DNA from: Monocercomonoides exilis
Taxonomy: Eukaryota; Preaxostyla; Oxymonadida; Polymastigidae
Reading direction: 5' to 3'
NCBI GenBank assembly: GCA_001643675.2
Contig: LSRY02000007.1
Span: 5,001 to 69,000, forward strand
Length of the DNA: 64,000 nt
The position numbers and the translations under genes are program-made. Under the pieces are notes generated by a model that worked only from the letters and a program-made list of their open reading frames with translations, ran no database searches and was not told the DNA's origin. Shown here in pieces: positions 52,873-63,211 of this stretch; the stretch's first letter is position 1, and every line of letters starts with the position of its first letter.

Positions 52873-53515
52873 GCATAACATCTGAAAAGTCATTACACTG
52901 ATTTTCTTCTCCTTTTGAATATTTATTTATTTTGGATGTAAGTAATGTTGGTTAAGTGCGAATTTGTATCAACTTAATGAATATTTGCGTTATAAATTGG
53001 AAAACAAATTTTAAAAAAAATAAATTGTTTTTGTTGAAGTCTTCTGTGATAATTGTATGTAGTTCTGATGTTTAAATAATTCTAAAGTACATTCTGACCT
53101 TGAACTTTACAAGTGATACACGTTGTTTTCTTTGATATTTATAAAGAGTCCATTCGCTTATCAAATTAACACTTCAACTTCTGCATCATCTTAATTTTTC
53201 TATTTATACTTAAACTATTTCTAAATAAGTAAATTATCTTTTCAGATAACAATACTTCATATTTTACTTCATTCAAAAAAATGAATCTTCAAAATCATCA
53301 ATCAACACATGCAAATTAGAGACGTCTTTATTAAAAGAAGAGAATAAGAGTTAATATGAACAATTTTTATTGCATTATTTTGTAAAGTGCTAAAAACGAA
53401 AAGAAATGTATTTCTCTGAAGAATGCAAACTCAGATAAACACATTTTTAATATAAAATAGAAGATTATTTGATAAGAAATGCAGATAGAAATTTATTAAT
53501 AAATATGAAATGAAG
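52873..53515. other. Convergent intergenic region
   Basis: Between the 3' ends of the S41 protease (plus) and the FYR-domain gene (minus). AT-rich. AATAAATT at about 53019 could serve the S41 transcript. Nothing coding seen. Confidence 0.65.
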
Positions 53516-54797
53516 TTATTTCTTTCCCGTTCCTGTGTACCGAGTAAGCAATTCGACGCCAGGAAGATCTTTCAAAATGTCAACCACAACTAATTTATCA
53601 AATTATTTAATAACAGCAAAAAGTACATAAAACATGAAATATATATATATGAAAGATTACATTCATTTGCAAATTTCAAACAAAATACAAAATCAAAATA
53701 TAAACTGCTTCAAAAATTTTCCACTTTTCAATAATTTTTGCATTAATTTGAATTTTTCTTTGACATTTTTTTTCTTTCTTTCAAACCTGGTTCAGTCAAT
53801 CCAAAACATCTTGTTCCCTGAATTGCGAAAGTTTGCCTCCTAACTGGATTCGTTTTTTGCAATTCTTGAAGTATTTTAGAGAAGCATGCAGAAGAAGATG
53901 TCTCAGTGAATGTGATTGATTCATCGCATACTTCAAATTTGAAATTGAGAATTAAAAAAATACATATACGAGATAAAAGATTCATTTTTAACTTATCAAC
54001 ATATAAATAATCATACAGCACGTGACACGGAACAAAGGATTTTCGCCTCCATCAAGAATTTCACATAAGTATAAATGTTTCATTGTTGGATGCTTTAAGC
54101 ATGTAAATTTATGTTTATATTTATAGCCAACAGGGAATATATGCCTAATGAAGTTTATGAATTTGTTAACATAGTCAAAAAAATGGATCATAACGAATAT
54201 CAAACCTTTGAGTGTGATATGCTGGACGATCTGTAACAACAACACCTGTATTTATGAGTTCGTCGTCTCCAATATGAATAATCATGTCACCTATTTTAAC
54301 AATCAATAGTGATCACAAAAAACGTTTTGAAATCATGCAAACTTGGAGCTGTCAAAGGAATTGGGCGAGGCTCAATTTTTTTTGCACGAGATCTCTTTTT
54401 TAAAGCTTGTGCCTTCAAAGATTCTTCATGGTCATTAGACGTGACAGATGTAATGTCATGCAAATGGCTGAAGAGGTGTGAGAATTGATTTAAAAAATGA
54501 AAAATTATAAAAGTTATCAAAATACATAAAATAAAAAAATAAAAAAGAAATAATGTACACACTCCTCAAACTCTTGAGGAAGCTTTCCGAAATCCGTTCC
54601 CCAACGTGGCATTTCCTTTTAACAACAGCAAAAATTTAACAATATTACAAAAATTCAATAAGCAAAAAATTAGAAAATAAAAATCATACAGCCATGGGAT
54701 GCCTTATAAATTCTACAGCCTCATCATATTTTTCCCAATGCATCCCCTGATCTTCTGGAGTTGCCATGTGAGCTGCCTCTTTTGTTGGTTGAGCCAT
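53516..54797 (-). CDS. Small FYRN/FYRC-domain protein (chromatin-associated type)
   Basis: Seven minus-strand exons: 54690-54797, 54563-54615, 54343-54467, 54206-54290, 54017-54144, 53787-53930, 53516-53589. They join in frame to 238 residues. A basic linker (ALKKRSRAKK) precedes an FYRN-like segment with the PVGY motif (128-131) and an FYRC segment: YLCEILDGG (149-157), PLFRV, then CFGLTEPVVVDILKDLPGVE near the C-terminus. The FYR module binds nucleic acid/chromatin partners in TBRG1, trithorax-type methyltransferases and KDM5 demethylases. Here it stands alone, without SET, JmjC or PHD, closest in layout to TBRG1. Likely nuclear. Exon joins are supported because FYRN and FYRC reform across five introns. 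The junction at residue 167 is the least certain. The cathepsin-like gene lies 223 bp upstream on the same strand. Confidence 0.86.
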
Positions 54798-55020
54798 TGA
54801 TCTAACCCTTGATAATTAAAATCAACGATGCATCTATTTTGTGAATAATTTAATATAGCTTTTTTCGAAATTAAACTTGAACATTAAATAAAACTTATAT
54901 GAAAAAATGCATGAGCTGCGATAAAAGTGAAATGAATTTTTGAAAAAGAGAAAAAAATATCGAAATAAAAATAGTTATGTTTCAATCTTTTTTACAACTC
55001 TCAAATGTAACGCATGTATT

Positions 55021-56960
55021 TCATGAAAGAAGACCAACTTTTTCTATATCTTTTTCGCTTTCTTCTTCTTCCTCTGAATCGTCAATCATTCTTGTTGAAG
55101 TGTCTTTCTCGTCTTCGTTTTCACTTGAGCTCAACCTCCTCCTTCTCACAGATGAAGAACTTCTATTTTTTAATCCTCTTTTGTATCTTCTCTCTCCTAT
55201 TTCTCTCAACATCTGGGTTCTTGCTTCTTTTTCTTGCAAATCGCGCTTTTTCTCTCCTTCGTTAATTCTTCCACAGACATACGAAAGCAAATAAAGCACA
55301 GCAGTGAAGCTTACAAGCAGAAAAATGAAAATAAGAGAGAATGAAACACTCACTTGCCTTCCATGATATGTTGGAGGAGTTGCTTTATGATGGGGAAAAA
55401 ATAATAATTGAATGTTATTCAGAAGCATACAAAAGCATACAGAAATAGAAACAAACAAAAGTAAATGTGAAACAATATGTTTTATCAAAAACAAATTGTT
55501 CAGAAAAAATGAGAGGAAAAAAGATTCAAACTTGAAAAATACACAGTTTGTGATTCGATGTTGCCCAAGTTCTTTCCTTTGAGATAATAACACGTTCCAT
55601 TCATTCCCCATTCAGTTCCCCAGCTTTTTAAAATAGATGGATGGGCAAAATAATCAATGAATAAAAATAAAAGTCTGCGAAAAAAATGAAATGAGTGAAG
55701 TATCACCTGTTAATCATGATCCAATAAGGGACTTCAGCAGTATCGTTCCATCCGACAAGACGGACAGCGTGATTTCCCAGAAAGTCTCCGTCTGTTCTGT
55801 TGTAAACACCGCCCTTGTAAAGAGTGAATGACTGGAACACATTCATTGCAACTGAACATTCATTGTGAAACAAGGATTTCATTAAGCATTTTCCACACAA
55901 AATGAAAAGGGTAAAAAATTTTATATGAAATTTCTGAAAATGCATGAATTATTCATACCAGCAATTGATCCACCTATCATAATTCCTTTTTTCATTTCAT
56001 TCTCAGACACTTTCATTATGCTTGGAATTTTCGCATATAGACCTCTATTTGAACATAATTTTTTATCATTCAAGTATTAAAAATTATCTTCAGTATTGTA
56101 TAAATTAAACTCGCAAAGAACAAACTTATAAACTTCCATTTTAACACCTTCTTTTGAGCAACTAGTGAAGCAAGGCTTTGACGAATTTTCTTCGTATGGA
56201 ATGCATTCATCAGAAACAATTCCATTATTCTCAATATCTAAAATTCAGATTTGCATTCAGTTGAGCAAAAAAGTGAAGGAAGCTTTGATAAATCTCAAAG
56301 ACAAACACAGTGAAGCTGCTGTAAGAACTCCTCCATTACATCCGTCTGAGCAAATTAATTATTTAATAGAAATGAAAGAAAAGATTAAAAAAACATACAA
56401 TCACATTGTTTCAACGGAATTTCGAGACACTTATTATCGCAACAAATCTTTTAAAAAATGTCGGACATTCAGTCATATTAAAGAGAGAATTGGCTTTACA
56501 TTACCTGACGCTGAGGAGATGGAATAACGTTTGCAATGCCGTTGATGCACAAAGCATCAGCAGCAGAGCCGGTAGTAGCAAATGCCCAACAACTTCCACA
56601 TTTCTTTTGATCTAAAACAGATGTTAAAGACTTGCAATTCGGATACACCTTTTGAAAACGAAAGAAATCAAAAAAGCTAAATTGAAGTTGTTCAAACTGC
56701 TCTTGAATCGTATGCTGTTGGAATCGCTTCGTTAATAAAAGACGCTTCAGATCCAGATCTTTCAAAAATCTTTTTAAAAGGAGTTTTCTGTACATAGCGA
56801 TAAATCACATCCAATGTATCTTGATCTATTTCAAAGAATATAAGCGAAATTTTTCAAATATTTGTTTCAAAGAAATTTGTTGAATATTGTCTAAGCAACG
56901 CCGCACACTCAATAAAGTTGAAAATCCACTAGTTACACAAAAAATCAAGAAAAAGATCAT
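55021..56960 (-). CDS. Membrane-anchored papain-family cysteine protease (cathepsin B-like)
   Basis: Ten minus-strand exons: 56909-56960, 56698-56825, 56505-56648, 56399-56447, 56307-56345, 56126-56237, 55959-56044, 55707-55851, 55532-55623, 55021-55382; the join gives 402 residues. Signal peptide MIFFLIFCVTSG, a short proregion, then the mature start IPTAYDSR. Active site: Gln74 and Cys80 (DQKKCGSCWAF), GCNGG, NNGIVSDECIPYEE, His231 in GNHAVRLVGW, Asn251 in INSWGTEWG. All four catalytic elements are intact, so it should be active, in lysosome/phagosome or at the surface. No cathepsin-B occluding loop is evident. The unusual part is a C-terminal membrane span (about 295-318) followed by a basic then acidic Ser/Glu tail of ~80 residues. 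The exon-1 boundary is the least certain, chosen for frame and donor GTGTGC. Confidence 0.9.
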
Positions 56961-57053
56961 TAAATGATCGCAATAGTTCTTATTTTTTTTTCAATATCAA
57001 AATGAAGTCAAAAAATATAACTTATAATAATCATCAAAAAATGAATGAAATTT

Positions 57054-60000
57054 TTATCTATTAAGACTTGACAAATGCTGCAGGTTTTTCAAAGTTTCTT
57101 GATTTTGTGATATATGTTCGATAAGTTGCCTTTTCATTGTCTGAGAAAGAGTGCTTGAGTAATCCGTATCTACTTCACTCTTCTTGAATATTGAATCAAT
57201 AGCATTTATTAACTCGCCTATATTTTGTTCTGTAGATTTTGCATTTTCCCCTGTTTTGCTTGGATTATTGTCATGTGACTGAATATTTCCACTTAACTTC
57301 CTTTTTTGTTTGTTGTTTGAAGTTTCTTCCACAGAAGATCTCTTTTTGACTTGTTTATGCATTTCTTTCTTTCTGTTTTTTGAAGCAGTCAAGTTGCTAC
57401 GTGTATAATCTTCAGAATGCTGTTCACTTTCCTCAGGAAAATTCTTTTGATCATTCCTCTCGTCTCTTAGCTGATTTTTAGGTTGTCTTTCCAAAGCATC
57501 CTCTTCAAAGTATTTCTGAGCAACTTTCTCTTTCTCTTTCTCCTTCTCCTTCTCTTTCTCTTTGTTCCTTTTCAATTCCTCAAATTGCTTCAACAAATCA
57601 GAAAGTCTGTCCAAAATTTCACTTTCTTTTTGCTCTTTTTCGGATGCAGAATCAATTTGAGTCTCTTCATTTTCGAATTCATCAGCCTTCTCTTCATCAA
57701 ACGAATGCATTTTTCTTTTATTCGTCTTTGTTGGTCTTCCTTCTTCAGAATGTGCTGTATTCCTTTTTGTTGATTCTTGCGTGTTGGATTTTTCTTTCTT
57801 TGGAGTTGAAAGCTTCGAACTTTTTGCTTTTTTATTATCTTCTTCTTTTTCCTCTTCTTCTTCATTTTCCTTTTTCTTGTCCGTTTTTTCTGAATTTTCC
57901 TTGTGCATTTCTTCCTCTTTCTTTTTTTCCTCTCTTTCGTTTCGATGTAGCTGCCCCAGCAATGCTTGTGTGATTGTGTCAATAAGATCGTCTTCGTCCT
58001 TCAGCCATTCAATCAGCGCATCACTTTCAGACACCTCATCTTCTGCACCAGCAATCACATCATTCTCTTCGTTTTGCGTTTGCTTTCTATCCTTTTGAGA
58101 TGAAATTTGTTCTTCTTCTTCTCGTATTTCTTCTTCTTCCTCTTCCTCTTCCTCTTCCTCTTCTTCTTCTTCTTCCTCCTCCTCCTCCTCATCTTCTTCT
58201 TCTTCGTCGTCGTCGTCGTCATTCTCATATTCACCATTTTCTTTGTCAATCCCATCCTTTTCATTATTCTTTTGTTCTCTTCGAAATTCATCAGTTCCTT
58301 TTCCATCTGCCATTCTGCCAGCAAAAGGAGAGTTCACAGCATTCAGACTGGATGGCGTGTGGAGAGTGAAGCTGCGTTGTAATGTTGTTGGTGTGGAAGA
58401 GAAAGACGAAAGTGGCAGAGGAGGAGGAGGAGGAAGGAAAGTGTTGGTAGAAGGAGAGTTGATTGGAGATTTGAGTTCTGATTGGGCAGATGGAAGAGCA
58501 GAATGGACATGTGAATAAGAGCCAAAGGGAGAGAAAGAGGCAGATGCGAAAGGAGAAGAAGAAAAGCTATTCGAATGAGGAGAAGATTGAAATGAAGCAT
58601 TGGAAGAAGATAGCTTGGCAGGCAAAGGGGCAGGAGGAAGAACAGGAAGTGAATGAAGAGAAGATGCTGTGAGAGTCGAAAAAGCAGACGGAAGAGACGA
58701 ACGAGGAGGAGAAGGAGTGGCAAAAGAACCTTTGAATTGAGAGGCCGATGGAGGCGAAAGAAGAGAATATGGCGAGGGGGGTGTGAATGAAGAGGATTCC
58801 AATGAAGGATTGAAAAATGATGAATGAGTACTTGAATTCAGAGGAGGAGGTGGTGGAGGAGGAGGCAGGTTGTGAGGTTGAGAGCGAGAAGTGCTTTCTT
58901 TCTGGTCATTGGAAGGAACACAGCAGTCTGAAACAGACTCATTTTTCGTGCTCTCTTTTGTGATGTTGACATTTTCACTCTTTTGAGAAATTACTGATGT
59001 TTCTTCTTTTGTTGAAGCGTCCTCTCTTTCTCTTTCTGCTTTTTCTTTGCCTTCAGCACGATCATCTTCTTCTGCCTGTTCTTTTCTTTTGAGCTGGCTT
59101 TCCTTATCTTTCGATTCACGCAGTTGTTTTTTTGATTCTTCTTCTTCTTCTTCTTCTTCTTCTTTCATTTTATCATTTCTCTCTTTTTCTAGTACAGTCA
59201 TTTCGTTTTCATTCTTCTCTTTCTCTTTCTCTTTTGCCTTCTTTTCATCCTCTGAACATTTATTTATTTTTTGTGTCTCAAAAGTTCCTTCTTTTTTCTG
59301 TTTGTTTGTTTCTTCTTTGTCTCTGGGCTTCTGGATAACAAACACTTCTTCTTCTTCTTCTTCTTCCGTTTCTTCTTCTATCTGCCAATGCTTTAATGAA
59401 CTATTTTCTTCCCTTTCTGGTTTAATTTCTTCATCTTCTTCGTCGTCTTTTGTTTCTTTGCATTTCTCTTCTCTTTTTTGTTCTTCACTTTGCTCGTATG
59501 TTTGTCCATTCTTCAGTTTTTCTGTACAAAAACTGTTTTCTTCCAGTTTGTTTTTTGTTTTCCCTTTCTCCACAAAGCAGTTATGACTTCTTTCCTTCTC
59601 TTCATTTGTTGATTTGAAATCAGGTTGATGTTTCGATGTTGCATCTTCAACATTCCTCTGCTTCGTGTTCATTCGGCTGCTTCCATCAAAATGGCTCTCT
59701 TCAACAGAAGAGACAAATTCACACAAATTCGTTTGGCTCAGCGATTGCGAAGGAAGAAATGAACTTTCAAAAGCCAAAGTAATTTCTGAAGAGCTCGAAC
59801 TCGACGAAGAAGAAGAATTGCTCTGTGAAAAAGAAGATGAAGAATATGAAGAAGACGAATCAGAGGATGTGACAGAAGAAGGTGTCAAAACAGGAACATG
59901 AGAGGAACTGTGATAAGAAATGACTTCTTCGATGCGAGGAGATTGGAGTGGAGATGGTGCAACAATGGGCTCTTGCTTCGATTCGCGCTTTGGGTGTCTT

Positions 60001-60941
60001 TTAGGCGAGATTTTGCGGTCTGTTTTCTTTGAAGAATTTTCTAAAAGTGAAATGATTGAGGCAAGAGATTGTTGAGGCTGCTGAACTGGATACTGATGTG
60101 AATAAGAAACAGGCAATGGAACTGCAACAAGAACTAACTTTTGCTTCTTTTCGTTTTCTGATTCTTCTTCAGAATGCTGTTGCGAACGGCTGCTGTGATG
60201 AGGCTGATAGCTTTTATGCTTTCTAGTGTTTAAGCGTTCACTGAAAGCATTTTTTTCTTTTTTGTGCGAGGAGGAATGCTCATCTTGAAAAGTATCTTTT
60301 GGCCTTTTTGAAAGCAGACTCTTTTTATGATCAATTCCTCTGCTTGTAAGCGATGAAATAGCTTCGATGTTAAGCTTAAGCTTAGGGGTCGGTAAATTAA
60401 GAAGATTTTCTGATTGCTTTTCCTTGGATAATGTTGACATTTGAGTATCCTTGTCTGTAGAGTCTGATGGCAAACTTATTTTTTTATTTTTCGAAATATC
60501 TCGTATTTGAGATGAAACCTGAATCATTTTTGACTCTTTTTGTTTGTCGGATTCAAAGGAATTTGCGTTCTCTCGACTTTTCAAATCTTGTTGTACTTCA
60601 TGCTCATTATTTGAACGCAAAGATTGACTAGAAGTCATCCGTCTTGATCTAGAAGAATATATTGAATGGGAAGGAGAATAAAAATATCCTGTAGAATGAA
60701 AACTTCTTACACTTTGAGGAGTGAATAATAAATGAGAAGAACGTTCGCTTGTCGGTGCTTTTTCAAATTGTTTTATCGTCTGGATATTTTGTTCTTTTAT
60801 TTCATTTTCTGTCCTTCCTGATTGACTTCTTTCAAATTTTGGAGTCTCTAAAACAGATTGATTATTTGCAACATTATCAGCTAAATCTGGTTGGTCTTTT
60901 TTCTTGAAGGCCAATTCAGTTTCTTCCAATTGAACACTCAT
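57054..60941 (-). CDS. Large low-complexity protein of unknown function
   Basis: Single open exon of 1,295 residues on the minus strand; no conserved domain recognised. Composition: Ser-rich first 450 residues (runs of Ser near 380-400), an E/K-rich segment (about 490-660), a polyproline run of eight near residue 691 followed by S/P-rich repeats, an uninterrupted acidic run (about 909-942), a K/E repeat near 1125-1138, and a short helical C-terminus (ending HLSSLNR). A proline-rich stretch could bind SH3/WW or profilin, but no formin FH2 domain is present. Its 3' end lies only 93 bp from the start codon of the cathepsin-like gene, and its 5' end 155 bp from the divergent kinase. Codon use looks like neighbouring genes, so it is probably expressed. 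Function unknown. Confidence 0.65.
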   Translation of the reverse strand: MSVQLEETELAFKKKDQPDLADNVANNQSVLETPKFERSQSGRTENEIKEQNIQTIKQFEKAPTSERSSHLLFTPQSVRSFHSTGYFYSPSHSIYSSRSRRMTSSQSLRSNNEHEVQQDLKSRENANSFESDKQKESKMIQVSSQIRDISKNKKISLPSDSTDKDTQMSTLSKEKQSENLLNLPTPKLKLNIEAISSLTSRGIDHKKSLLSKRPKDTFQDEHSSSHKKEKNAFSERLNTRKHKSYQPHHSSRSQQHSEEESENEKKQKLVLVAVPLPVSYSHQYPVQQPQQSLASIISLLENSSKKTDRKISPKRHPKRESKQEPIVAPSPLQSPRIEEVISYHSSSHVPVLTPSSVTSSDSSSSYSSSSFSQSNSSSSSSSSSSEITLAFESSFLPSQSLSQTNLCEFVSSVEESHFDGSSRMNTKQRNVEDATSKHQPDFKSTNEEKERSHNCFVEKGKTKNKLEENSFCTEKLKNGQTYEQSEEQKREEKCKETKDDEEDEEIKPEREENSSLKHWQIEEETEEEEEEEVFVIQKPRDKEETNKQKKEGTFETQKINKCSEDEKKAKEKEKEKNENEMTVLEKERNDKMKEEEEEEEEESKKQLRESKDKESQLKRKEQAEEDDRAEGKEKAEREREDASTKEETSVISQKSENVNITKESTKNESVSDCCVPSNDQKESTSRSQPHNLPPPPPPPPLNSSTHSSFFNPSLESSSFTPPSPYSLLSPPSASQFKGSFATPSPPRSSLPSAFSTLTASSLHSLPVLPPAPLPAKLSSSNASFQSSPHSNSFSSSPFASASFSPFGSYSHVHSALPSAQSELKSPINSPSTNTFLPPPPPLPLSSFSSTPTTLQRSFTLHTPSSLNAVNSPFAGRMADGKGTDEFRREQKNNEKDGIDKENGEYENDDDDDEEEEDEEEEEEEEEEEEEEEEEEEEEIREEEEQISSQKDRKQTQNEENDVIAGAEDEVSESDALIEWLKDEDDLIDTITQALLGQLHRNEREEKKKEEEMHKENSEKTDKKKENEEEEEKEEDNKKAKSSKLSTPKKEKSNTQESTKRNTAHSEEGRPTKTNKRKMHSFDEEKADEFENEETQIDSASEKEQKESEILDRLSDLLKQFEELKRNKEKEKEKEKEKEKVAQKYFEEDALERQPKNQLRDERNDQKNFPEESEQHSEDYTRSNLTASKNRKKEMHKQVKKRSSVEETSNNKQKRKLSGNIQSHDNNPSKTGENAKSTEQNIGELINAIDSIFKKSEVDTDYSSTLSQTMKRQLIEHISQNQETLKNLQHLSSLNR

Positions 60942-61096
60942 AAATAATAAAAATTTTTAATAAATTACAAGAGAACAGTCGCTCGGAGAATACAACAATA
61001 TTTTCTTTTGCAAAAAAGTTATTTCAGAAAATTGTTTGATTTATTATGGTTATTTTGTGGATCACTATTTACCAGCATTTTATTTTTAAATTTTTG
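60942..61096. promoter_or_regulatory. Compact divergent promoter region (low-complexity gene / CLK kinase)
   Basis: Only 155 bp separates the two start codons. An in-frame upstream ATG at 61046 exists on the kinase side, but the sequence between is AT-rich and encodes an unlikely extension, so it is treated as untranslated. Confidence 0.45.
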
Positions 61097-63180
61097 ATGG
61101 AAGGGAGAATGAGTGGATTTCAGCAGCATGCTCAGAGTCCTCCAAATCATCCCACCGACAAGAATGGTATTTTTTGAATAATCCATCTTTTAAATTTGAA
61201 AACTTGCTTCAAACAATCTTTTATGCAGGACATATCCTTATTTATCCAGGCCAAAATTTAACAAGCAGATATAAAGTCCTAAAAATACTTGGAGAAGGAA
61301 CTTTTGGAAAGGTTCTTGACTGCTTTGATAGGAAAACAAGGCAACGCGTTGCAATTAAAGTTGTTCGCGCAGTCTCTCGATATCGAGATTCTGCAAAAAT
61401 TGAAATTGAAATTCTCGAACGTTTGGCAAGGCATAATGAACGAGCTGGAAAGTTTGATATTTTGCAGCTTGTACGAATAAGCTTTTTAAATTTTAAATTT
61501 TGTTGAAAAAATGCACAGTTTATTTGTTCAGTTGATTGATTCATTTGATCTTGGAGGTCATATGTGTATCGTCACTGAAGAATATGGATGGTCACTTTAT
61601 GATGTCCTTAAAAAGAATAATTATCGTGGATTTACAATGGCGCAAGTGCGAGAGATCACAGAACAACTTTTAAGAGCTTTATCATATTTGCATGACACAT
61701 TGCATTTGATCCACACGGATCTAAAGCCTGAAAACATTCTGTTCCGCGATAGAACATTTCTTCCGCGAGATCCCAATGATGTACATTTTCATTTTTCCTC
61801 CTGTTTATCTTTGTTTCTTCTTATGTTAAATTCCTGTTTCAGCCAAATGCGATGTTTGTTCCCACTTCGTTCGCGATCAAAGTGATTGACTTTGGAAGCG
61901 CAACGTATGTCCATAAACACCATTCGTCAATCATATGCACAAGGCACTATCGCCCGCTTGAAGTGATTTTAGGTTTGCTATCGAAGCTAATTTGATTTTT
62001 AATAATACACAAGTATTGCTTTATATTTTTTATTCATTATTATTTTTATTTTCTATTGCTTCAGGTCTTCCGTGGACGTTTTCTGCAGATATGTGGAGTG
62101 TTGGGTGCATTGTGGCCGAGCTCATCACAGGGGACACGCTGTTTCAGACACATTGCAACAGAGAGCATCTGGCATTGATACAAAGAATTGTGGGGAACAT
62201 CCCGCTGGACATTGTGGAGATGACAAAAGGGTTTGATTTGCAGCCAGAAAAGACAGAACACTAAGAAAATGAACGAAACACAAATCTTATTAATATTATT
62301 ATTAAACTTTATCTATTAATTAATTTATTTTTTTTATCGAAAAAAATATATATTTGAAATTTGACGTATACTTGAATATCAATATTGAATATTTAGACTT
62401 CAGTCAGAAAGGTTTTTCCGCATGCCAACGCAGCCAATAAGCAACGCTGTACAACTTTCTTCTCTTCCTCCTTTGCTTCATTCAAACATTCCACTTCCTT
62501 TTCCTCACTCTTCTTCTTCTTCTTCTTATTTCACTTCCAACAACACTTCACTTTTAAGTCAATTCAGCAAACAAATTGAAAATCATTGCATTTCCTCTCA
62601 GGAGCCATTCCATTCTGATCTCTTTCCCTTTCCAACATTCGAATCATGGGGATGCATTCTCCAATCACGTGAAATGAGGCATTCGATGCTGATGCCTTCT
62701 TCAACTTCTTCTTCTTCTTCTTCCTTTTCATCCAGAAAATCTCCTCATTCTCCACACTCATCCCGTTCCCCTCATTCGCGATCTCATTCGTTCTCATATC
62801 CTTCCTCTTCATCTTCCTCTTCATCCGTCTCTTCTTCCTCCTCTTCCTCCTCTTCCTCCTCTTCTTCTTCTTCTTCAAAGCCTTCCAGTGCATCGTCTGA
62901 GCCGAGCACGAAACTCTCTCTCAACACCCTTCTTTCTCACAGCGCCCTCAACTTCCTCGCCTTCCCGACTGACTCAACATCACATCATTCACTTCGCCAT
63001 GTTGTCAACACACCCACCCTCTTCAGCGTGTTCTGCCCTTCACTTCACCACCCAGCAGACATCCTCCTCACACGACACGCCTTCCAAAGGAAGGAAACAC
63101 CCAGCGACAGCTCAGCTCATTCCACTCCAAGGAATTCTTTCTCTCCTCCAGCTGTCAATCAAATCCCTTCTTCTTCGTAC

Positions 63181-63211
<31 letters not shown>

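Noticed and set aside
55021-56960. Cathepsin gene extended to include the 53516-54797 exons
   Set aside because: The cathepsin frame ends at a stop at 55021, and the downstream exons start with their own ATG at 54797 and form a complete FYR protein.
61471-61562. Alternative kinase splice GTACGA at 61471 to an acceptor ending TTCAG before TTGATTG
   Set aside because: In frame, but it breaks the CLK spacing; the donor at 61452 restores [11 protein letters not shown] with the family's exact spacing.
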